Assembly (NCBI GenBank): GCA_030590165.1
Contig: JAUUZA010000010.1
Location: forward strand, 1 to 20,970
Source of the DNA: Candidatus Altarchaeota archaeon
GTDB taxonomy: Archaea > SpSt-1190
DNA: 20,970 bases
Direction of reading: 5' to 3'
In this document: positions 14,246 to 20,970 of the stretch, piece after piece
Position numbering within the stretch: the first letter of the stretch is position 1
Layout: each line of letters opens with the position of its first letter
Notes under the pieces: generated by a model
What the model was told of the DNA's origin: nothing
Database searches by the model: none
Seen by the model: only the letters and a program-made list of their open reading frames with translations
Position numbers and translations under genes: made by a program

Positions 14246-15160
14246 TCATTTAAAATAATCCTTAATTGACTTTTGTTTCTTAGCTTTTGGCGAACTTCCA
14301 CTGCTACCAGTTTGTGATACTGCAGAAAGCATTTTTCTTTGAGCAAGCCCAGCAGCAGCTTGCGCAGACATTTTTCTTCCAGCCGCAAAGGCATTACTAA
14401 ATGAAGAAATCCAATTAAGGAGCAATGAAATAAACATGAATATTAACAAAACAATAAGGAAAGTAGCTTGAACACTCATCGATGCAATATGTGCAAGCTG
14501 CCATACAAAATTTGAAAATGTTCCTGTCATTATAGCAAGGAAAGACGTCATTAAAATTATGAGGTATTTCACTTTGTCTCTCAAAGGGGTGAATTGTAAA
14601 ATATCTTTTAAGAAAAAGAACATTGCGAAAAATGGCATTAATCCAAAGAACAACAAACATTGCCAACCTGGAATTTTATCTTTCAAGCTTAATCCAAAAC
14701 CAGTCTTTACACTGGATTCATTCAAACCTTCAATCATTTTACTCGTTGATAAAAATATTTCACTTGAAATTTCGTCCTTACAAGAAAGGGCGTATTCTTC
14801 AGTATCATAATTATATATTGCTGCCATAGATGAACTGCAACTAAACTCAAGATTCCTTTCTTCTTTCCCATAAACATATTCCAATGCTCCATGTATTGGT
14901 GAACTCTTTGTCACTTCAAGTGCACCGGTTGAAAATAATTGAGACATATATGGATTGATATACGGACAATAATCCTTTGTTGTCATACCTGTTAAATTCA
15001 ATTGTTCAGAAAGAAAAGGAGGAATTAAACCACCAAACAATCCGTCAAGCTGTTCTTCCAATTCAGGATTGTCCTCTGCACTACTAGTGAACCACATATA
15101 CACGGAACCAAAAACTATCATCAAAATCAAGGCTAACTTAAGTAAAAAGTCACGCGGCAT
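14246..15160 (-). CDS. Cys-containing ectodomain membrane protein, paralogue A of a tandem pair (304 aa)
   Basis: The topology matches the downstream gene. An N-terminal helix (residues about 6-25) precedes an ectodomain beginning DYCPYINPYMSQLFSTGALEV, with CSSSMAAIY and LSCKDE, then IPGWQCLLFFGLMPFF and LKDILQF leading into three further helices. A cytoplasmic tail rich in Ala, Gln, Ser and Lys (AQAAAGLAQRK... KAKKQKSIKDYFK) follows. The tail is longer and more basic than in the sister protein. I chose the ATG at 15160; a TTG one codon earlier is possible but less likely. The gene is divergent from the giant plus-strand gene, and an AT-rich TATA-like patch lies 21-30 bases upstream. The family is unrecognised. 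Shared cysteines suggest conserved disulfides. Confidence 0.86.
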   Translation of the reverse strand: MPRDFLLKLALILMIVFGSVYMWFTSSAEDNPELEEQLDGLFGGLIPPFLSEQLNLTGMTTKDYCPYINPYMSQLFSTGALEVTKSSPIHGALEYVYGKEERNLEFSCSSSMAAIYNYDTEEYALSCKDEISSEIFLSTSKMIEGLNESSVKTGFGLSLKDKIPGWQCLLFFGLMPFFAMFFFLKDILQFTPLRDKVKYLIILMTSFLAIMTGTFSNFVWQLAHIASMSVQATFLIVLLIFMFISLLLNWISSFSNAFAAGRKMSAQAAAGLAQRKMLSAVSQTGSSGSSPKAKKQKSIKDYFK

Positions 15161-15174
15161 CAAAAAGGTAATAA

Positions 15175-18100
15175 GTGGGTAGCATAAAAGCTTTTAGAGG
15201 GAAAATAGTGAAAATTGATACTTCATTTTGGATGTATTCTGTTGGAGTTTTGGCCGTATTATTTCTTATTGCCTCAATTTTTTTTCTCATAAGTCCAAAT
15301 AATACCCTTTTTACTGCATCACTTGCCATAGCGATTCTGACGGTAATAATCACTTTTCTTTTGAAAAGAAGTATAGAAAAAGGAAGTTCATCTGAAAAAC
15401 TTAAAAAGGGAATTATTCAAATTGGAACTGGTTCACTTGTTTCTGGTGGGGCCTTAATCCTCATAATTTCACTCTTTATTTTCTTCTTTGGTGGCGATCC
15501 AGCCGCAATTCTTTTTGGTTTATTATCTATTGAATTAATTTTAATGGGTTTAATTTTTTCAGGAGCAGGAAAAGGGGGAACAATTGTAACTATCATAGGC
15601 TTAGTTGGTTTTGACGCTATTTTTGTTTTTTTCTTACCTAGCAAATTCCCAATTCTTTCAACCATTCCTCTTGACCCTTGGCTGGGGTTTGCCCTATTAA
15701 TTTTATCTAAAGTTGCCATACTTGGTTTTCTCGCAACAATTGGTTTACAAATATTTCCTGAAAAAACAGGAGACGGAGGATTTGAGATTGCATCAATTTT
15801 TCAAATGCTTTTTGTTTTCTTTTTTGCAGCAATTCTAATAACCGCAATTGCTTTCCCAATATATTTCTTAGTAAGTTATGCAGGAACAGCAAGTGAAACA
15901 ACAACCAGTTTAATTGAAGTTCAAAACCCACTCATTCAAACCTTTCTGACTGATGCATTTCTAGCAGCCGATAGTACTGGAAATGTTTTACTTCAAATCG
16001 CAGAGACTTTTGCACCAAGTGGTGTGGAATCAATTACAATCCCTACTAAAGTTTTTAGGGTTTTTGCAGGGAGTATCTGGTCTGTATTCCTTGGACTACC
16101 TCTCGAATATCCTTCAGGGGAACTTGTTTTGCCAGCAACAATAATTACAATTGAAATTTCTGTTTTAGCAATAATGATGTTTGCAGTTTTCTTCCTCAAT
16201 AGAAACCACTTAATAAATTTTGGAAATATGCAAAAAACATCAAAAGGATGGATAGCTAAAACATATAAAAAACTAGAGGGAGCAGGTTATAGTTATCTTG
16301 AATTAAAAGCAATGAATTTTGTTGATGTGTGGCGTGATTGGTTAACTAACTCAAAACTATTTGGGAGTGAATTAAATGAAATCTCAAATGAAATTAATCA
16401 CTCAATTAATAATGCAAATTCAACAAACTCAAAACAAACAAAAGCAAAATTAACAGATTTAGTTTTAAAATTACAAAAAGTAAAAACAAATTATCTCAAA
16501 GATTTAACAAATATGTCCTTTGCAACAGTAATGGATTTTTTCATTTGGACTCCTACTATGGTGGTTTTTTATCTCGGTGTTTTAATTATTTCAACATTAA
16601 TAATGTGGTTACAAACTTTTGATGCTCTCAATTTTCTAACAATATTTCCACCTTGGACGCCCCTCTTCCTCGGATTAATGGTATTATGTGTCTGGTTATG
16701 GAGATCAATTTCACTTCTTGCAAAGAGAATGTATAGCGTGACTATGACTATGTTACCGGGGACACTTCAATATGTATATAATCTCCTTTTCATCTCAGAA
16801 GAAGCAAGTTTAAGCGGTCTTGCCATACTTACGGCTTCTTTAATTTCTTTAACTCTTCTTTCACTCGGGGTCGTATGGGGATTGAGCTTTGGAACTCTTC
16901 TTTTAGTTCTTGTTCTTTTTGTTTTATTATCGGCAGTACTAATGCTCCTTTCTAAAAAATTCTTTGAACTTGCAGGAACTTCATTTGTATTCATATTCAT
17001 AATTCGAGCAATTATGAGTACACTTGAAAGTTCAGGAATGGGAATAACTCTTTTTGATATGACTTTATCTAATTCACTTTCAATCTTACTTTACTTAACT
17101 GTTTTTGTGTTCTGGTTTGATTTTCTTGTTCACTTATTTTTGATAGCTTCATTCAAGGCGACAAAAAATATATTCAGTTTAGTTGAGTCCATTTCACTTC
17201 CTTCCTTTGGTGGTCCTTCAGAAGAAATGATGTTAACTACAGGAAAAACAAGTGCGAAAAACACTGAAAAAATGATTGATAAACTTGTTGATGATTTGGT
17301 TGAAAAAAGTACAAAAAGAACCTCTGAAATGACAAAACAGACTGGAAAAGCATACACTGCAATTAAAGATGCGGAAGGTAATGCAATCATTTTACCGAAT
17401 AAAATAAAAAAAATCTCTGACTCTGTCAAAGAAGCGCAAATCCAAGCATACAAAGTTACTGGAAAAAACAAAAGAAAGGGCAAAGAAGCAACATACGACA
17501 TTTTAAAAACGACAAAACAAGTAATAATTACAGATAAATATGGAAACACAACGATGGTTCCACACACTGGCCCTCTTGGCGATTTAGGTAAATTTATTGC
17601 AACACATCTCAAACTTCCCTCCTTCAAAAAAAACAGGGTTGAAGCTATTGGAACACCCAGTTTAGAAAGTTTAACTAATATAAAAGACGATGACGCATTT
17701 AAGAACACTTTTAACTTTATGGAAACAGCAAAAGTTGGGATGGACGGTCATGTTTATTTTAATGGCTTAGAAAAATATGGAAGAATTAATCGAAAAGGAG
17801 ACATTTCACTTATTGATAAAGAAACCTTTGACAAAACAGCAATAAATTATAAAAGCGATGTCGGAGCTATTTTGAAACAAATAAGACCAAGTGAAAACAC
17901 CAATCAAATATCAAATGAAATTAAAAAAAGGATAATTCTTGAAAAGCACCACCCAGGTTTTGGTTCAGCCCATAATTTACTTAAAATAGACGATAACAAA
18001 TTTGAGTTTTCAAACGAAGGAATAACTAACTTTAAAAAAAGAAAAGAATTAATTTATGAAAACAAAATGAAAAATTTTAATTTTGATAATGTTTTCAAAG

Positions 18101-20874
18101 AAAGTGTTCCAGGACAATATATTGAAATGCTTACGACAGGCAACACAAAAATGTTTCTAAAAATAAAAAATTCATATAAAAAAGGAAAAGATGAGGTCAA
18201 AACCTTCCAAATGGGGGATGATGATGGTTCTTCTCTTTTTTCAGTTAAAAATCCAAGAGGTATGGATATAGATAATTTTCAAAATATAATGAATAATTTG
18301 TCTAACGCAAAAATTAATGGGAAATCAATCAATTTAAAAGATACCACAAACTTAAAACGAATTTTAAGAGGTCAAACAAATCAGATGCTTAATATAAAAG
18401 ATGAACAAGGAAACTCAATTGAAGTTTCTCTTGCTAATCAAAAATTTGGGAGACGCGGTCGTTTCATTAATCGGTTCCGTCCTGGTTCACAACAAATTTT
18501 GAAAATTAAATCAAAAGGAAGTGAATTAACTTTTAACAGTGAAAAAAGTTTCGGAAAATTTGTAGAATCTTCAACTCATTTCAAAGGTCTAAAGAGAAAA
18601 CTATCTCAACCAAAAAGAGCAAGCAATACTTTAAAAAATGCAATATTAACACTAAAAAGACAAAATAAAAAAATTTCCACTTCTAACTTAAACGAACTTG
18701 TTGAAGTTGTTAAGTTAGACCAACAAACAATTGAAAAACTTGAAAAGTTAGACCAAGAATTCAAAAATGATTTAGAAGGTTTTGGTTTAGTAGCAAGATT
18801 TTTAGGGGATTCTTCAAACATCGAAACCCCAAATAAAAAAAATCAAAAATCTTTTGAAAAATTTTTAGAGAAACAAAATTTATCTGAAGAAGCAAAAAAG
18901 AACGCACTACCTAAATTAGGTGACTATTTTAAAAATAAAGAAGAAAACTTGGAAAAAAATAAAGATAGAAGAGATAAGATTCTTTCCAATTTAGAAGACA
19001 AAAACAAATCAAAACAGGAAATCTTAAGAGAGGTTTTTAAAGAAGTTCAAAAATCGGAAGATTATTCTCCACGACACGACACAAAAATAAGAAGAGCAAT
19101 TGAAAAAAAATTTAAAAATTTATCTGATGATGTTTTTAATGAATTAGAAGTTGGACTTATCTTAAGAGATGCTGGTAACGGCACTATTGACCCCAACTCA
19201 ATTGAAAATTCAATAAATAACATTCTTCCCAAACAAAAGTTAATTTCTAATTTAAAATCTCAAAAAACTCAAGGTGACTTTTTAGAAAACCAAAAAGAAA
19301 ACCGAACAAAATGGAAAAAAGATGCAGATAAAATATTCGAAACAACTTCAATCAAGGAAGGTGATTTTTCATCTGAACTTGATTCAACAGAAAAAGAAGA
19401 CCCTCCAATTTTTTACGAAAAAACGCCAAAAGAAAAACTTAAAGTTACAATTGAGAAAGGAGAAAAATTGTTGAAAAAATTAAAATCTAAGAAAACAGAA
19501 ACAAGTGAATCAATATCAAGTTCAATAGACGAAGAAACTCAACAAAAATCAACCGAGGCTCCCGTGGAAGTTCGTGCAGAAAAAATATTAAAAGAAATTC
19601 TTGATAAAAAATCAGCTGAAAAACAAAATGTCGTGATTGAAGAAAAGCTTCAAAAAGAACCAATTAAACTTGTTGAAAAAAAGCAAGTTGAAAGTTTAAA
19701 ACGAGAACCAACCAAAACACCTGATATATTAACTCCGCCTGCTTTAACTAAAGATAATAAGCAAAAGGAAACTATCTTTCCAGAAACAGAAAAAGGGTTT
19801 AAAGAGAGAGACAAACGTCGAAAAATAGACTACCAAAAAGCAGTGAAAGAAGCTAACATTGAAAACGCTAGAATTGAAGAAAATTACATAAAAGACAGAA
19901 ATCTTGCTTATGAAGAGAATAAAAAAATAGATGCCGCAGATAAAGTTTGGATGAAACGAAAACAAAAACCAACTGTTAGTGTCGACATCAAAACAAACAG
20001 AAATGGCTTAACCGAAGAATTCAGAAACACCTTATCAAAAAGTAGTGTAGATGAAATAAAAATATTACAAGAGGAAATAATACGTAAAAATACACAAAAA
20101 AAAGAAGGCAACACTTCAGGTGAAGACTTAACTAAACAAAATATTGATGACATAATTGAAATTCACGCTGGAAATATTAAGCCACCACGTGAAAAACTAA
20201 CTTTTTTTCAAAAAAGAAAATTAAGACAAGATGAAAAATCAAAACAAAAACAAATCGAAATAAATAAACATAACGAAGAAGTAGCTAAAAGAGCTAAACA
20301 AAATCGTAAAGAACGCTCTGAACAAAAAGAAGGGTATAAAAAAAGAAAACAAGAAGATAAAAAAATTGAAAGCCTAAAAACTGAAGCTAAAAATAAAGCT
20401 GACTTAGAATTTGAAAAAAATCAGGATCGAGGCAGATTACATGAAATTAAAGAAGAAATAAAAAGAAAAATATCAGAAAGTTCAGACCCACTCGAAATAC
20501 AAAAGTTAACTATTGAATTCAATGCATTCGACACTAAATATGATGAAATAGGAAAAAAATTTCAAGAAGAAAAACTCAAGCGCGAAGAAAACGCAAAAAA
20601 ACAATCAAAAAAAACAGAAAGAAAACTACAAAGACAAAAGATTAGATCTAAATTATTTGGAAAAAGAAAATCAGGAAACAAATCTCCACATTTAGATAAC
20701 CTTAAGATAAGTCAAAAATCAGGAAGTTCAGACAGAAACAAAGCTATTGAAAAAGAATTAAATAAATTCCCAGAACCACTATCTGGAATTCCATCATCAG
20801 AACCAACAACCGAACCAAGTTCAAAAAAGGAAGAATCAACCCCTTCAAAAAAGAAAAAGCTGCTAGAAGGCTAA
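15175..20874 (+). CDS. Giant polytopic membrane protein with long charged cytoplasmic tail (1,899 aa)
   Basis: The first 660 residues contain about 14 predicted transmembrane helices (near 20-40, 44-63, 85-106, 110-130, 134-154, 168-193, 208-235, 319-341, 450-478, 493-515, 545-567, 570-592, 597-616, 635-660). An extracytoplasmic-looking loop spans 236-318 and a charged amphipathic loop spans 342-449. The remaining 1,240 residues are hydrophilic, rich in Lys, Glu, Asn and Ser. They include a probably folded part at about 680-1150 (for example MDGHVYFNGLEKYGRINRKG) and long coiled-coil stretches later (such as EREEKLKREENAKKQSKK-like heptads), and end in a Ser/Pro/Thr-rich tail (SSEPTTEPSSKKEESTPSKK). 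There is no P-loop or other enzyme motif. The frame is open without frameshift over 5.7 kb. The GTG at 15175 follows an AGGT; the GTG at 15208 fits the TATA spacing better. I recognise no family. A large scaffold or surface-machine component is inference. Confidence 0.85.
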   Translation: MGSIKAFRGKIVKIDTSFWMYSVGVLAVLFLIASIFFLISPNNTLFTASLAIAILTVIITFLLKRSIEKGSSSEKLKKGIIQIGTGSLVSGGALILIISLFIFFFGGDPAAILFGLLSIELILMGLIFSGAGKGGTIVTIIGLVGFDAIFVFFLPSKFPILSTIPLDPWLGFALLILSKVAILGFLATIGLQIFPEKTGDGGFEIASIFQMLFVFFFAAILITAIAFPIYFLVSYAGTASETTTSLIEVQNPLIQTFLTDAFLAADSTGNVLLQIAETFAPSGVESITIPTKVFRVFAGSIWSVFLGLPLEYPSGELVLPATIITIEISVLAIMMFAVFFLNRNHLINFGNMQKTSKGWIAKTYKKLEGAGYSYLELKAMNFVDVWRDWLTNSKLFGSELNEISNEINHSINNANSTNSKQTKAKLTDLVLKLQKVKTNYLKDLTNMSFATVMDFFIWTPTMVVFYLGVLIISTLIMWLQTFDALNFLTIFPPWTPLFLGLMVLCVWLWRSISLLAKRMYSVTMTMLPGTLQYVYNLLFISEEASLSGLAILTASLISLTLLSLGVVWGLSFGTLLLVLVLFVLLSAVLMLLSKKFFELAGTSFVFIFIIRAIMSTLESSGMGITLFDMTLSNSLSILLYLTVFVFWFDFLVHLFLIASFKATKNIFSLVESISLPSFGGPSEEMMLTTGKTSAKNTEKMIDKLVDDLVEKSTKRTSEMTKQTGKAYTAIKDAEGNAIILPNKIKKISDSVKEAQIQAYKVTGKNKRKGKEATYDILKTTKQVIITDKYGNTTMVPHTGPLGDLGKFIATHLKLPSFKKNRVEAIGTPSLESLTNIKDDDAFKNTFNFMETAKVGMDGHVYFNGLEKYGRINRKGDISLIDKETFDKTAINYKSDVGAILKQIRPSENTNQISNEIKKRIILEKHHPGFGSAHNLLKIDDNKFEFSNEGITNFKKRKELIYENKMKNFNFDNVFKESVPGQYIEMLTTGNTKMFLKIKNSYKKGKDEVKTFQMGDDDGSSLFSVKNPRGMDIDNFQNIMNNLSNAKINGKSINLKDTTNLKRILRGQTNQMLNIKDEQGNSIEVSLANQKFGRRGRFINRFRPGSQQILKIKSKGSELTFNSEKSFGKFVESSTHFKGLKRKLSQPKRASNTLKNAILTLKRQNKKISTSNLNELVEVVKLDQQTIEKLEKLDQEFKNDLEGFGLVARFLGDSSNIETPNKKNQKSFEKFLEKQNLSEEAKKNALPKLGDYFKNKEENLEKNKDRRDKILSNLEDKNKSKQEILREVFKEVQKSEDYSPRHDTKIRRAIEKKFKNLSDDVFNELEVGLILRDAGNGTIDPNSIENSINNILPKQKLISNLKSQKTQGDFLENQKENRTKWKKDADKIFETTSIKEGDFSSELDSTEKEDPPIFYEKTPKEKLKVTIEKGEKLLKKLKSKKTETSESISSSIDEETQQKSTEAPVEVRAEKILKEILDKKSAEKQNVVIEEKLQKEPIKLVEKKQVESLKREPTKTPDILTPPALTKDNKQKETIFPETEKGFKERDKRRKIDYQKAVKEANIENARIEENYIKDRNLAYEENKKIDAADKVWMKRKQKPTVSVDIKTNRNGLTEEFRNTLSKSSVDEIKILQEEIIRKNTQKKEGNTSGEDLTKQNIDDIIEIHAGNIKPPREKLTFFQKRKLRQDEKSKQKQIEINKHNEEVAKRAKQNRKERSEQKEGYKKRKQEDKKIESLKTEAKNKADLEFEKNQDRGRLHEIKEEIKRKISESSDPLEIQKLTIEFNAFDTKYDEIGKKFQEEKLKREENAKKQSKKTERKLQRQKIRSKLFGKRKSGNKSPHLDNLKISQKSGSSDRNKAIEKELNKFPEPLSGIPSSEPTTEPSSKKEESTPSKKKKLLEG
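15181..15190. promoter_or_regulatory. Possible bidirectional TATA-like patch between divergent membrane genes
   Basis: AGCATAAAAG lies 21-30 bases before the minus-strand ATG at 15160. It also lies 18-27 bases before an in-frame GTG at 15208 on the plus strand. One AT patch could position both leaderless transcripts. If so, the plus-strand protein starts at 15208 rather than at the GTG at 15175. Confidence 0.4.
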
Positions 20875-20890
20875 TAATATTAAACAATAA

Positions 20891-20897
20891 TTTAAAT
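20891..20897 (+). promoter_or_regulatory. TATA-like box for infB
   Basis: TTTAAAT lies 21-27 bases before the ATG at 20918, in the 43-base gap after the giant gene. There is no ribosome binding site, so infB probably has its own leaderless promoter. Confidence 0.5.
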
Positions 20898-20917
20898 CCC
20901 TTTTTCCATCTAATTAT

Positions 20918-20970
20918 ATGCGTCAACCCATCGTCGTGGTCCTCGGACACGTCGACCACGGAAAAACTCA
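20918..20970 (+). CDS. infB: Translation initiation factor aIF5B/IF-2, N-terminal fragment
   Basis: Only the first 17 codons are in the window: MRQPIVVVLGHVDHGKT. The GHVDHGKT P-loop (G1 motif) directly after a short PIV.VLG strand is diagnostic of IF-2/aIF5B. This GTPase promotes subunit joining and initiator-tRNA placement. In archaea the protein begins almost directly with the GTPase domain, as here, while bacterial IF-2 has a long N-terminal extension, so this supports an archaeal origin. Codons are clearly richer in third-position C and G (10 of 16 complete codons after ATG) than in the neighbouring genes. The gene continues past the window edge. Confidence 0.93.
   Translation, partial: MRQPIVVVLGHVDHGKT

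Noticed and set aside
11539-15160. Assignment of the cluster to a Ced/VirB6-type DNA import or conjugation system
   Set aside because: Topology is loosely similar, but no HerA/VirB4-type ATPase, relaxase, coupling protein or pilin is in the window and no diagnostic motif was seen. Kept only as a search suggestion.
17130-17708. Minus-strand 192-codon frame inside the giant gene
   Set aside because: It is antisense to a continuous well-supported frame. The hydrophobic, Ser/Phe/Val-rich composition is a reflection of Lys/Glu-rich codons.
1-20970. CRISPR arrays, insertion sequences or attachment sites
   Set aside because: I saw no regularly spaced direct repeats, transposase or integrase genes, or direct repeat of the tRNA-Tyr 3' end in the window.

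Overview
The window is about 21 kb of AT-rich archaeal DNA. It most resembles a small-genome DPANN-type archaeon (Woesearchaeota/Pacearchaeota-like); that lineage guess is inference. Evidence for Archaea: a form III-type RuBisCO followed by a ribose-1,5-bisphosphate isomerase, a tRNA-Tyr with a C1-G72 pair and an intron at the archaeal 37/38 site, no encoded CCA, an archaeal-type MetRS and Arch_ATPase, and the start of aIF5B. Most first genes of transcription units have an AT-rich TATA-like box about 20-30 nt before the start codon, which implies leaderless mRNAs. Several downstream genes have a GGTGAT- or GGAG-like ribosome binding site instead.

Layout, left to right. 1-1499 (minus): a hypothetical helical protein cut by the window edge. 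1594-2210 (minus): a small membrane protein overlapping an XRE-type regulator. 2259-2690 (minus): a secreted or anchored DUF192 protein. 2741-3058 (minus): a short open frame that looks like the C-terminal remnant of a larger enzyme. 3163-5411 (plus): rbcL and e2b2, two of the three enzymes of the archaeal AMP (nucleoside) salvage pathway; AMP phosphorylase is not in the window. 5426-7468 (plus): a secreted coiled-coil protein, a flippase-like integral membrane protein and a small hypothetical protein. 7515-7663: intron-containing tRNA-Tyr. 7701-8832 (minus): a diacylglycerol-kinase-fold lipid kinase with a deviating nucleotide loop, and an unlisted 44-aa single-TM protein. 8912-11504 (minus): metG and an Arch_ATPase.

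The most unusual part is 11539-20874. Four consecutive minus-strand membrane proteins include a tandem paralogous pair with a Cys-containing ectodomain and shared motifs. They are transcribed away from a 1,899-codon plus-strand gene. That gene encodes about 14 transmembrane segments in its first 660 residues, then about 1,240 residues of Lys/Glu-rich, largely coiled-coil hydrophilic tail. The head-to-head arrangement, with start codons only tens of bases apart and one TATA-like patch that could serve both directions, suggests that these proteins form one envelope complex. I recognise no known secretion, conjugation or pilus system in it. The window ends in the first 17 codons of aIF5B (infB).

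The rest is ordinary housekeeping and accessory DNA. There is no CRISPR array, no insertion sequence and no rRNA, and no gene-free stretch exceeds 300 bases.
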